From assembly GCF_030733685.1 (NCBI RefSeq), contig NZ_JASHIM010000001.1:248001-312000 (forward strand): 64,000 nucleotides of DNA. Direction: 5' to 3'. The notes beneath the pieces were generated by a model. It was not told the DNA's origin. It saw only the letters and a list, made by a program, of their open reading frames with translations, and made no database searches. Position numbers and translations under genes: made by a program. Shown here one piece after another: positions 32,995-41,153 of the stretch. Every line of letters starts with the position of its first letter. Position 1 is the first letter of the stretch. This DNA is from Roseovarius sp. MMSF_3281. Lineage in GTDB: Bacteria; Pseudomonadota; Alphaproteobacteria; Rhodobacterales; Rhodobacteraceae.

Positions 32995-34281
32995 CTAAAG
33001 CTGTTCGAACTGGGCCTGTTGCTTGGCGCTCCAGCGGACGGTGAGGGTGAAGCCTTCCTCGGTCTGCTGCTCGTCTTCCACCACGCCTTTTTCAAAAAGC
33101 CATGCGCGCTTGCGGCCTTCGTCGAAGCCAAGGGTCAGGGTGGTTTCATGGGTGGCTTCGGTGATGCCTTGGGTGATCGCCGCGATCAGCGGCTCCATCC
33201 CCTCGCCCGTCCAGGCCGAAAGCGCCTGCACGTGATCCTGCCGCGCGGCGCGGGTCAGTACCGCCTCGCGCCTGTCCGGGTCCAGCCGGTCGGTCTTGTT
33301 CCAGACCTCGATCTGCGGCGTATCCTCGGACACCCCGAGACTGTCCATGATGGCCTTCACATCCTCGGCCTGTTCCTCGGTTTCGGGATGCGAGATATCG
33401 CGCACATGCACGATCAGATCGGCGGCCAGCACTTCCTCAAGCGTGGCGCGGAAGGCGGCGACCAGTTCGGTGGGTAGATCGGAAATGAAGCCCACGGTAT
33501 CGGACAGTATCACCTCGGGGCCACCACCGGGTAATTCGATGCGCCGCATGGTCGGGTCCAGCGTGGCAAACAGCATGTCCTTGGCCATGACCTTGGCCCC
33601 GGTCATCCGGTTGAACAGCGTCGATTTCCCGGCGTTGGTATAGCCCACGAGGGCGACGATGGGAAACGGCACCTTGGCGCGGGCCGAGCGGTGCAATTCA
33701 CGGGTTTTGACCACCTTGTCGAGTTGCCGGCGCAGGCGTACCAGTTGTTCGTCGATGGCGCGGCGGTCGGCCTCGATCTGAGTTTCGCCGGGGCCACCGA
33801 CAAAGCCAAGCCCGCCGCGTTGCCGTTCAAGGTGGGTCCAGGCGCGGACAAGCCGCGTGCGTTGATAGGACAGCGCGGCCATTTCCACCTGCAACACGCC
33901 TTCGCGGGTGGCGGCGCGTTCGCTGAAAATCTCGAGGATCAGGCCGGTGCGGTCCAGCAGCTTCACGCCAAGGGCCTTTTCAAGGTTGCGCTGCTGTACC
34001 GGGCTGACCGGCCCGTCGACCAGCACAAGGCCCACCTCGTGGGCTTCCAGCCGCGCCTTCAGTTCCTCAAGCTTGCCCTTGCCGAAAAGCATCCCCGGAT
34101 GCGGCCGCGGCAGGCGCACGACCTCGCTGCCCACGACATCCAGGCCCGGCAGCGCATGCGCAAGCGAAATTGCCTCTTCCAGGGCAAGATCGGCATCGCG
34201 CGCCGCCTCGTGGCCGCGGATGTCGGGATGCAGCACCCATGCACGGGTGTCGTCGCGTTCCGTCGTCGTCGGGATCGTCAA
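32995..34281 (-). CDS. hflX: GTPase HflX
   Basis: A 428-residue ribosome-associated GTPase that splits stalled or heat-damaged 70S ribosomes. The N-terminal HflX domain contains [17 protein letters not shown] and [18 protein letters not shown]. The middle helical part has RERQRG-type [20 protein letters not shown]. The GTPase motifs are G1 [10 protein letters not shown]3 DTVGFI and G4 NKTD. It overlaps the hfq stop codon by four bases (ATGA), so translation is coupled, an arrangement conserved across proteobacteria. Confidence 0.96.
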   Translation of the reverse strand: MTIPTTTERDDTRAWVLHPDIRGHEAARDADLALEEAISLAHALPGLDVVGSEVVRLPRPHPGMLFGKGKLEELKARLEAHEVGLVLVDGPVSPVQQRNLEKALGVKLLDRTGLILEIFSERAATREGVLQVEMAALSYQRTRLVRAWTHLERQRGGLGFVGGPGETQIEADRRAIDEQLVRLRRQLDKVVKTRELHRSARAKVPFPIVALVGYTNAGKSTLFNRMTGAKVMAKDMLFATLDPTMRRIELPGGGPEVILSDTVGFISDLPTELVAAFRATLEEVLAADLIVHVRDISHPETEEQAEDVKAIMDSLGVSEDTPQIEVWNKTDRLDPDRREAVLTRAARQDHVQALSAWTGEGMEPLIAAITQGITEATHETTLTLGFDEGRKRAWLFEKGVVEDEQQTEEGFTLTVRWSAKQQAQFEQL

Positions 34282-34517
34282 CCTTGGTCGTCGCCTTCAT
34301 AAAGGCTGACCGGTTGCGAGGGCATGATGGTAGAGATCGCGTGCTTGTAGACAAGCTGCGATTGGCCGTCGCGCCGCAGAAGAATGCAGAAATTATCGAA
34401 CCAGGTGATCACACCTTGCAGCTTGACACCGTTGATCAGGAAGATCGTTACCGGAATCTTGGTTTTGCGGACCTGATTGAGAAATGCGTCTTGAAGATTT
34501 TGTCGGTCGGATGCCAT
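34278..34517 (-). CDS. hfq: RNA chaperone Hfq
   Basis: A 79-residue Sm-like hexameric RNA-binding protein that pairs small RNAs with their targets. The start is ATG 34517 with AAAGG upstream, giving [20 protein letters not shown]. Sm1 is [23 protein letters not shown] and Sm2 is the [10 protein letters not shown] motif, both diagnostic. The C-terminal tail is short ([13 protein letters not shown]), as in other alphaproteobacteria, where E. coli Hfq has about 30 more residues. It lies in the conserved trkH-hfq-hflX order. Confidence 0.97.
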   Translation of the reverse strand: MASDRQNLQDAFLNQVRKTKIPVTIFLINGVKLQGVITWFDNFCILLRRDGQSQLVYKHAISTIMPSQPVSLYEGDDQG

Positions 34518-34648
34518 GGTGATACTAACCTTTGTTCTTGCGTTGGCCGCGGATCGGCACGGTCTCTCCCTCGGGCGGAGTATGAAGGGGTCGCGCGCGC
34601 ATTTCCACCCCAAAAATCAATTCCTTGCGGGCCGTCAAATGGCAAGGG

Positions 34649-36169
34649 TCAATCCCGCCATAGGCCGGGATTTGCCAATGCGATGATGGCAAGGGTTTCA
34701 AGGCGCCCAAGGACCATGGCGGCACAAAGCACCAGCTTGGCGGCCGGGGTCATGGCCAGCAGATCAATCGGCGCTTCGGCGGCGGATTGCGTCAGCGGGC
34801 CGGTAGTGCTGAGCGCGGCGATGGACAGCACGATCGACTCCTGGAAGCTTTGCCCAAGACCGGCCAGCACGATCGTCACCAAGGCCAGCGACAGCGCGAA
34901 CAGCATGAAGAAAATCCATGCGATAAAGGCCCCCTGGCGGCGCAACCGGCGGCTTCCGGAATTGGCGCGCCCCACCGACGATGGGTGAACAAGCCGCTCC
35001 ATCTCGCGGCGGCCATTGAGGTAAAGCGCATAGACCCGCAACAGTTTCACCCCGCCCGCCGTGGTGGCCACACCGCCGCCCACCAAGGCCAGCCCAAGCA
35101 GGATCAGCCCCGGCGTGCCCAGACCCGACCAGCCGCGCGCGGCCTCCCACGCGGCGCTTTCAAAGCCGGTGGTCGACAGGAAGGACAGCACCGTGAACAT
35201 GCCCCCCCACAGCGCGCCCACCGCTTCACCGATGTTTTCCATTTCGTCCACGTCGAAGGCGCCGATGAAATGCCGCGAGAACAGCAAAAGCGGCACGCCC
35301 AGCACCAACAGGATACCGATGCGGAATTCGGGATCGTCCCAAAGGCTTTGCCGCCCGGTTGTCAGGGTATCGGTTGAAAAGGTCAGCCGCGACAGCGCGA
35401 ACAGCAAGAACAGGAAGATCACCACCTCGCCGCCATACCCGGCCGCGCCGTTATGGATACCGCCGATGGGGGAAATCCCGCTGGTGGCCATGGTCGACAT
35501 GGCATGGATCAGCGCCACGAAGGCGCGTTCGCCGTTGATCATCATCAAAAGGCACAGGATCGCCGTCAGGCCAAGGTACATCGGCCCGAGCGTCGCACTG
35601 ACCTGTTGCAGGCGCTTGATGGCGCTGGCCCGTTCGAAGCGTTGAAACCCGGTGGCCTCCTGCCCCGGTTCGGCGCTGGCGGTCACTTCGAACCCGCCCA
35701 GATTGAGCGGTGCAAGGATGGCCGACGCGGCGATCCAGATCATCAAGCCGCCGAACCAGCCCACCAATCCGCGCCAAAGATGCAGCGGTTCGGGGATTCG
35801 GCCGGGATTGTCGAAAAGCGTGGCCCCGGTTGTCGTCAGGCTTGAGACCATTTCGAAATAGGCATTCAGAAAACGGGTGGTCTCAAGCCCCTCGTAAAAC
35901 GGCAAGGCCAAGAACAGCGGCAGCGCGGTATAGGCCAGGAAAAGCGCCCCGAGGTGTTGGATATCGGTGGTGTTTTCCCTGTCTCGCCCGGATATGGCCA
36001 AGCCGATGATCGCCACGCAAGCCAGCCCCAGAACGCTTGAATAGAAGAACGCCCGGGCGACACTGTGATCGTCCAGCATCAGGGCATGCACGGCGGGCAA
36101 AAGCATGGCCAGCGCGGCAAGCCCGGCCAGCACAAGGATCAACGGAAAGGTGAGCAACCGGGCGATCAT
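34649..36169 (-). CDS. trkH: Potassium uptake protein TrkH, membrane subunit
   Basis: A 506-residue K+ channel-like transporter. Four pore loops can be seen: SSLTTTGATLF, MSTMATSGISPIGG, LSFLSTTGFESAAW and IAALSTTGPLTQS. Each carries the glycine of the selectivity filter. About ten hydrophobic segments surround them. TrkH imports K+ with regulation by TrkA, encoded three bases upstream on the same strand, so the two form an operon. A cytoplasmic basic stretch (HPSSVGRANSGSRRLRRQ) lies before the last pore loop. Confidence 0.95.
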   Translation of the reverse strand: MIARLLTFPLILVLAGLAALAMLLPAVHALMLDDHSVARAFFYSSVLGLACVAIIGLAISGRDRENTTDIQHLGALFLAYTALPLFLALPFYEGLETTRFLNAYFEMVSSLTTTGATLFDNPGRIPEPLHLWRGLVGWFGGLMIWIAASAILAPLNLGGFEVTASAEPGQEATGFQRFERASAIKRLQQVSATLGPMYLGLTAILCLLMMINGERAFVALIHAMSTMATSGISPIGGIHNGAAGYGGEVVIFLFLLFALSRLTFSTDTLTTGRQSLWDDPEFRIGILLVLGVPLLLFSRHFIGAFDVDEMENIGEAVGALWGGMFTVLSFLSTTGFESAAWEAARGWSGLGTPGLILLGLALVGGGVATTAGGVKLLRVYALYLNGRREMERLVHPSSVGRANSGSRRLRRQGAFIAWIFFMLFALSLALVTIVLAGLGQSFQESIVLSIAALSTTGPLTQSAAEAPIDLLAMTPAAKLVLCAAMVLGRLETLAIIALANPGLWRD

Positions 36170-36172
36170 GGC

Positions 36173-37549
36173 TCAGAAAAAATCAATCGAGACCTGAAGC
36201 AATTGCTCCACCCGGCCCACGTCGGCGGCCAGCGCAAACAGGACCACCACATCGCCCGCCTCGATCTTCAGACCGCCGGTCGGCTTGCGGATGTCCGCGC
36301 CCTTGCGCACGGCCCCCACAAGAACGCCTTCGGGAAAGTCGATATCGCGGATCGCCTTGCCCGCGATCGAGGAGGTGGACATCACCTCGGCCTCGATCAC
36401 CTCGGCCTCGGCATCGCCGATGGAATAGACCGATTTCACCCGCCCATGCCGGATGTGCCGCAAAATCGAACTGACGGTCGTGGCACGCGGATTGATATAG
36501 GCATCAATGCCCAGTGGCTCCATCAAGGCGGCCAGCGTCGGGTCATTGATCAGCGCGATGGCATAGGGGCAGCCCTCGGCCTTGGCGCGGACGGCGGACA
36601 GCATGTTGGTCTTGTCATCGTCGGTGACGCAAAGCACCGCATCGGCCCGGGCGATCCCGGCCTCTTTCAGCAGGCTGCTTTCCAAACCGTCGCCGTTCAA
36701 CACGATGGTGCGTTCAAGCGCATCCGCCGCGCGTTCGGCACAGCGCCGGTCGCGTTCGATCACCTTGGTGCGGGTGCCGCTGCGGTGTTCTTCAAGGGAT
36801 TTGGCCACCGCAAGGCCGATATTGCCGCCCCCCACCACGACCAGACGTTCCTGTTTGTCCTGGCTTTTGCCGAACACCTCAAGCGTGCGGGGGATGTCCT
36901 CACGCGGGGCGAAGACATAAGCCTCGTCACCGACGAAAAGCTGGTCGCCCGCCTCGGGGGCAAAAAGCCGCCCGTCGCGGCGAATGCCCAGAACCACGAC
37001 CCGCAGGGTGGAAAACAGATCGCTCAATTGCCGCAAGGGGGTGTTGACGACCGGGCAATCGCCATCCAGCCGCAGGCCCATCAGTTGCGCGCGCCCGCCC
37101 ATGAATTGCTCGGTATCGAAGGCCGCGGGGGCGGCCAGACGTTGCAGTGCGGCCTCGGCCACCTCGCGTTCGGGGCTGATCACCACGTCGATGGGCATGT
37201 GATCGCGGCGGTAAAGATCGGAATAGATCGCGTCGAGGTAGGATTGGCTGCGCAGCCGGGCGATCTTGCGCGGGATGGCAAAGACCGAATGCGCAACCTG
37301 GCAGGTGACCATGTTCACCTCGTCCGAATAGGTGGCCGCGATGATCATATCGGCATCGCGCGCCCCTGCCCGATCAAGAATGTCGGGATAGCTGGCAAAA
37401 CCGGCCAAGCCCTGCACATCCAGCGTATCGGTGGCACGGCGCACCAGATCGGGGTTGTTATCCACGACCGTGACGTCGTTCTTTTCGCCCGACAGGTGGC
37501 GCGCGATTTGCCAGCCCACCTGACCGGCCCCGCAGATGATGACTTTCAT
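36173..37549 (-). CDS. trkA: Trk system potassium uptake regulatory protein TrkA
   Basis: A 458-residue cytoplasmic regulator with two RCK units. Each has an NAD-binding Rossmann fold: MKVIICGAGQVGWQIARHLS at the start and RLVVVGGGNIGLAVAKSLEE in the second half. Each is followed by a TrkA-C domain (for example EVNMVTCQVAHSVF and the C-terminal DVVVLFALAADVGRVEQLL). TrkA gates the TrkH channel according to NAD(H)/nucleotide status. In many alphaproteobacteria trkA directly follows ntrX; here a block of about 2.1 kb stands between them. Confidence 0.95.
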   Translation of the reverse strand: MKVIICGAGQVGWQIARHLSGEKNDVTVVDNNPDLVRRATDTLDVQGLAGFASYPDILDRAGARDADMIIAATYSDEVNMVTCQVAHSVFAIPRKIARLRSQSYLDAIYSDLYRRDHMPIDVVISPEREVAEAALQRLAAPAAFDTEQFMGGRAQLMGLRLDGDCPVVNTPLRQLSDLFSTLRVVVLGIRRDGRLFAPEAGDQLFVGDEAYVFAPREDIPRTLEVFGKSQDKQERLVVVGGGNIGLAVAKSLEEHRSGTRTKVIERDRRCAERAADALERTIVLNGDGLESSLLKEAGIARADAVLCVTDDDKTNMLSAVRAKAEGCPYAIALINDPTLAALMEPLGIDAYINPRATTVSSILRHIRHGRVKSVYSIGDAEAEVIEAEVMSTSSIAGKAIRDIDFPEGVLVGAVRKGADIRKPTGGLKIEAGDVVVLFALAADVGRVEQLLQVSIDFF

Positions 37550-37650
37550 CGGCCTCCAAGCCTCGTCTTGTCTCGAAACAGTTGCATGACAGGTTGGCTA
37601 TGCTTGGTCAATTGGTTTGTCCTTGGGCGAATTTGCGGTAAAATACCCCC

Positions 37651-38142
37651 ATGACAAAGGTTTCATCTTTTCGCACCGCGCCCGTTCTCGTGCTTTTCAC
37701 CCTGTTGGCGGCCTGTGCGCCCCTGACGGTTTATTATAAGCAGGGGGCCTCGGTCGCGGCGATGGAGCAAACGCTGAACGATTGCAAGATAAGCGCCATT
37801 CGCAAGGTGCCGCCGCGTATCCTGACGCGTTATATCCCGCCGACAAGGGCGCCCTATACGCAGTGCGACGCCGATGGCAATTGCTATACCTATTACCGGA
37901 TCACCTCGCCCGGGCGTCATGAACGCTATGACGCCAACGAGGATTTGCGCCGCCAGACAGAGCGGCTGTGCATGGCCGGGGCCGGATACGAGAAAGTCAG
38001 CATCAAGGAGTGCGACCCCAAGCAGGTTGAAAACGCCCGCCCGCTAAGCGCCACGCGCACCTTTCCGCCGCTGACCGAGGCCTCCTGCGCGGTGCGCCTG
38101 AAATCGGGCCGCTGGAAGATCGTGACACCGGGCGCGGAGTGA
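37651..38142 (+). CDS. Predicted lipoprotein of unknown function
   Basis: A 163-residue lipoprotein. The signal peptide is VLVLFTLLAACAP with lipobox LAAC. The mature part has seven further cysteines (for example AMEQTLNDCKIS, YTQCDADGNCYTYY, RLCMAGAGYEK, IKECDP, EASCAVRL), suggesting disulfides in the periplasm. The DADGNCYTYYRITSPGRHER segment is striking but I do not recognise the family. It is divergent from trkA and convergent with the truncated haemoglobin gene. Part of a small block inserted between ntrX and trkA compared with relatives. Confidence 0.75.
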   Translation: MTKVSSFRTAPVLVLFTLLAACAPLTVYYKQGASVAAMEQTLNDCKISAIRKVPPRILTRYIPPTRAPYTQCDADGNCYTYYRITSPGRHERYDANEDLRRQTERLCMAGAGYEKVSIKECDPKQVENARPLSATRTFPPLTEASCAVRLKSGRWKIVTPGAE

Positions 38143-38182
38143 CGGGCCCCGCAAGGCACGGCCCGCCCTTGGTGCGGCGCGG

Positions 38183-38584
38183 TTACTTGTGGACGATCTC
38201 GGCCTTCAACGATTGCAGTATTGCGTATACCTCGTCCCGCAGGGCCGCGTCATAGTTCAGCGCGGTCATGGTCGTCATGATGTCGTCGGCTGCCGCCTCG
38301 TATTCCTCGGGCGCGATATCCATGTCGCGATGCGCCTCGGCCATGCTGCGCCCACGGTAGGCATCGGGCCCGCCACTTCCTGCGGCGAAGAAATCGCAGG
38401 TGTGCTGCTTGATCTCTTCTACCCGCTCGGGGCGGTCTTCGTAGGGCAGGAAGCGTGCCTTGATGACCGGGTTGCGCATATGCGCGGCCACGGTGCCGTC
38501 GACGATCCGCCGGATTCCGGCGGCTCCACCAAGTTTTTCGAACAGGGTCACGGTGCTAAGGTCTTGCGCCAGTGATCGGGGCAT
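38183..38584 (-). CDS. Group 1 truncated haemoglobin
   Basis: A 133-residue 2/2 globin. The pattern LFEKLGGAAGIRRIVDGTVA (helices A/B) and IKQHTCDFFAAGSGGPDAYRGRSMAEAHRDMDI (split here into helix E and the F region, with the proximal His in AHRDM) are typical of trHbN/group I proteins. The CFM region PVIKARFLPYEDRP also fits. Such globins bind O2 or NO and may detoxify NO. It follows a 4-oxalocrotonate-tautomerase-like gene by 45 bp and is probably co-transcribed. Confidence 0.85.
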   Translation of the reverse strand: MPRSLAQDLSTVTLFEKLGGAAGIRRIVDGTVAAHMRNPVIKARFLPYEDRPERVEEIKQHTCDFFAAGSGGPDAYRGRSMAEAHRDMDIAPEEYEAAADDIMTTMTALNYDAALRDEVYAILQSLKAEIVHK

Positions 38585-38629
38585 TTCTTGCTCCTTTCCG
38601 GTAGGGCTGTTCTGGGGGATGCGACCCGG

Positions 38630-38851
38630 TCAGGCGGGCGCCGATTGCGCGGCCTTGACCGCCTTGGCGGTCATTGCCTTACCGCCGATGGCCCATTCGC
38701 CACTGGCAACCTCCTGCACCCTGACCCAGGTCACACCGCGCAGCGCCTCGCCCTCGATCTTGACCATGGCTTCGGTCACGTCGTGGATCATCTTTTGTTT
38801 CTGGCTGTCGTCAAAAACGCCCTCGATCAGTTGAATATCAACAAGTGGCAT
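38630..38851 (-). CDS. 4-oxalocrotonate tautomerase-family protein
   Basis: A 73-residue tautomerase of the 4-OT family. The start at 38851 gives MPLVDIQLIEGVFDDSQK; Pro2 becomes the N-terminal catalytic proline after Met removal. The following helix (KMIHDVTEAMVKIEGEAL) and the WVRVQEVASGEWAIGG end fit the fold. The 15-residue upstream extension in frame is not conserved and hides Pro2. It leads a two-gene unit with the truncated haemoglobin and is divergent from an HxlR regulator. The substrate is unknown. Confidence 0.88.
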   Translation of the reverse strand: MPLVDIQLIEGVFDDSQKQKMIHDVTEAMVKIEGEALRGVTWVRVQEVASGEWAIGGKAMTAKAVKAAQSAPA

Positions 38852-38906
38852 GGAATTCCTCCCTTGAATTCGGTTGGTTATTTGCTTCACCGGCATCGAT
38901 CCGGTG

Positions 38907-38983
38907 CCAGTTCAGGCTGACATCTGGGGCAGGTTTCACACCAGTTCACGAAGTGAACCCCGGCGGTACATTATCTGAACTGG
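38907..38983. promoter_or_regulatory. Repeated CCAGTTCA motifs and a palindrome in the divergent region
   Basis: CCAGTTCA occurs at 38907-38914 and 38941-38948, and in reverse (TGAACTGG) at 38976-38983. The middle copy overlaps a perfect palindrome GTTCAC-GAA-GTGAAC at 38944-38958. All lie between the tautomerase start and the HxlR start. They are probable binding sites for that regulator. Confidence 0.55.
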
Positions 38984-39037
38984 CCGCGGGCGGGGTTTGG
39001 ATGGCACACTACCCCCACCCCGAGAAAGGAGGCCGGA

Positions 39038-39736
39038 ATGACAAACGAAAGCTACAGGCAGTTCTGCCCCGTCGCCATGGCGGCCGAGGTTCTGTGTACC
39101 CGGTGGACGGTTATCGTGCTGCGCGAGTTGATCGCCGGCTCGACACGCTTCAACGAATTGCGCCGTGGCGTGCCGCGGATGTCGCCGGCCCTTCTGTCCA
39201 AGCGGCTGGGCGAACTGGAACAGGCCGGTATCGTCAAGCGCAGCCGCATCCCCGGCCCGCCCGAGATCGAGGCCTATTGCCTGACGCAGGCCGGGCGCGA
39301 CCTGCAACCGGTGGTCGAAGCCATCGGCATGTGGGGCCAGAAATGGGTGGAGACCGAACCCTCGCTGGAAAACCTCGATCCCGAGCTTTTGATGTGGGAC
39401 ATGCGGCGCAACCTGAACACCGATCCGGTACCGCGCCGGCGCACGGTGATCGAGTTCATTTACCCAGAATTGCCCGAATCCCAACGCAAATGGTGGCTTA
39501 TCGTGGAGCCGGACCGCACGGTGGACCTGTGCCATATCGACCCGGGATTCGATGTCGATCTTTACGCCACGGTCGACCTGCGCACGATGACGGAAATCTG
39601 GATGGGCCTGCGCAGTGTCGCCAACGCGGTGGACCGCGAAGCCCTTGTTCTGGTCGGGCCAAGGGCCCTGATCGACACCATGCAAAGCTGGCTGGGCCTT
39701 AGCCCCTTTGCGGCGCAGGACAAGCTGGCAGGGTGA
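39038..39736 (+). CDS. HxlR-family transcriptional regulator with SCP2-like C-terminal domain
   Basis: A 232-residue regulator. Residues 1-100 form the HxlR winged helix: RQFCPVAMAAEVLCTRWTVI with the conserved Cys, ELIAGSTRFNELRRGVPRMS, LLSKRLGELEQAGIVKRS. The remaining 130 residues (RRTVIEFIYPELPE, KWWLIVEPDRTVDLCHIDPG) resemble the SCP2/sterol-carrier-like ligand-binding domain found fused to some HxlR proteins. HxlR regulators respond to aldehydes, quinones or redox signals. Divergent from the tautomerase-globin pair, it probably represses them and itself. The ribosome binding site is AAGGAGG at 39027-39033. Confidence 0.9.
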   Translation: MTNESYRQFCPVAMAAEVLCTRWTVIVLRELIAGSTRFNELRRGVPRMSPALLSKRLGELEQAGIVKRSRIPGPPEIEAYCLTQAGRDLQPVVEAIGMWGQKWVETEPSLENLDPELLMWDMRRNLNTDPVPRRRTVIEFIYPELPESQRKWWLIVEPDRTVDLCHIDPGFDVDLYATVDLRTMTEIWMGLRSVANAVDREALVLVGPRALIDTMQSWLGLSPFAAQDKLAG

Positions 39737-41146
39737 TCACCCTGCCGCGGTATTCTCATCCTCCACGACGGCTTTTGCCCCGGCCTTGGTGCCTGTCACG
39801 ACGCCCAGGGACTTCAGCTTGCGGTGCAGCGCGCTGCGCTCCATCCCGACGAATTCCGCCGTGCGGCTGATATTGCCGCCAAAGCGGTTGATCTGGGTCA
39901 TAAGGTATTCGCGTTCAAAGGCTTCGCGTGCTTCGCGCAGGGGCATGGTGGCCACGGCGCTGGACAAGACAACGCGGCCCTCATCCACAGGCCCGCCTTC
40001 GTTGTCGCCGGGCAATTCACGCGCCTCGATCTCGCCGCTGCTGTCGCCAAGGATCAACACCCGCTCGATCACGTTGCGCAGCTGCCGCACGTTGCCGGGC
40101 CAGTTCATTGTTTGCAAAAGCGCCGAGGCCTCATCGCTCAGGCCACGGTTTGGCAGGCCCTGCGTCCGGTGCAAACCGTCGATGAAATGCGCGGCCAGTG
40201 CGGGGATATCCTCGCGCCGTTCCTCAAGCCCGGGAACATCGATCGGCACCACGTTCAGGCGGTGAAACAGCTCGCGCCGGAAACGCTCGGCGGCAATTTC
40301 GGCCTCAAGATCGCGCGAGGTTGAGGAGATCACCCGCAAATCCACCTGCACCTTGCCGCTGCCGCCCACGCGCAGGAAGGTCTGATCGACAAGCACACGC
40401 AGAATCTTGGACTGCGTGCCAAGCGGCATGTCCGCCACTTCGTCGAAATACAGCACCCCGCCGTTGGCCTCTTCCAGAAGGCCGGGCTGCACGCCGTCTT
40501 CGCCCTCGCGTCCGAACAGCACCTCTTCCATGCGGTCGGGCTCCACGGCGGCACAGCTGACGGTGATAAAGGGCGCATCGGCGCGGTTCGAATTGGCGTG
40601 GATGTAACGTGCGGCCAATTCCTTGCCGCTGCCCGCTGGCCCCGACAGCATCACCCGCCCGTTGGATTTGGTCACCTTGTCCAACTGCCCGACAAGCATG
40701 CGGAAGGCCGAGCTTTCGCCCAGCATCTCGGTCGGGCCGGTTTCACGCCGCTTGAGTTGCTGGTTCTCGCGACGCAGGCGGCTGGTTTCCATGCCGCGCC
40801 GGATCACCACCATCAGTTGGTCGATGTTGAAAGGCTTCTCGATGAAATCATAAGCGCCCTGCTTGATCGCGGCGACGGCGATTTCGATATTGCCGTGCCC
40901 GGAAATGATCACCACCGGCACATCGGGGTAATCGCGCTTGACCGTCTTGAGGATGTCGATGCCGTCCATCTGGCTGTCTTTCAGCCAGATATCGAGGATC
41001 AAAAGCGCGGGCGGCGCATCGGCGAATTGCGCCATGCATTCGTCGGAATTGCCCGCAAGGCGGGTGCCGAACCCCTCGTCCTGCAAGATGTCCGCGATCA
41101 GTTCCCGGATGTCCCGTTCATCGTCGACAATCAGAATATCGCTCAT
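39737..41146 (-). CDS. ntrX: Nitrogen-regulation response regulator NtrX (without GAFTGA loop)
   Basis: A 469-residue response regulator paired with NtrY. The receiver domain has ILIVDDERDIRE, phospho-Asp in LLILDIWLKDSQ and Lys in IEKPFN. The AAA+ domain has Walker A SGPAGSGKELAARYI and Walker B NGGVLYFDEV. Between them the GAFTGA sigma-54-contact motif expected after LFGREG is missing; the sequence runs EDGVQPGLLEEA. The C-terminal Fis-type HTH is GGNISRTAEFVGMERSALHR. The start ATG 41146 follows ntrY by seven bases. Without GAFTGA it is unlikely to open sigma-54 promoters. Confidence 0.95.
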   Translation of the reverse strand: MSDILIVDDERDIRELIADILQDEGFGTRLAGNSDECMAQFADAPPALLILDIWLKDSQMDGIDILKTVKRDYPDVPVVIISGHGNIEIAVAAIKQGAYDFIEKPFNIDQLMVVIRRGMETSRLRRENQQLKRRETGPTEMLGESSAFRMLVGQLDKVTKSNGRVMLSGPAGSGKELAARYIHANSNRADAPFITVSCAAVEPDRMEEVLFGREGEDGVQPGLLEEANGGVLYFDEVADMPLGTQSKILRVLVDQTFLRVGGSGKVQVDLRVISSTSRDLEAEIAAERFRRELFHRLNVVPIDVPGLEERREDIPALAAHFIDGLHRTQGLPNRGLSDEASALLQTMNWPGNVRQLRNVIERVLILGDSSGEIEARELPGDNEGGPVDEGRVVLSSAVATMPLREAREAFEREYLMTQINRFGGNISRTAEFVGMERSALHRKLKSLGVVTGTKAGAKAVVEDENTAAG

Positions 41147-41153
41147 GTGCGCC

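Noticed and set aside
32802-33131. Minus-strand frame of 109 codons overlapping the end of hflX
   Set aside because: It runs through the hflX 3' end in another frame and has the Ser/Arg-rich look of a shadow frame.
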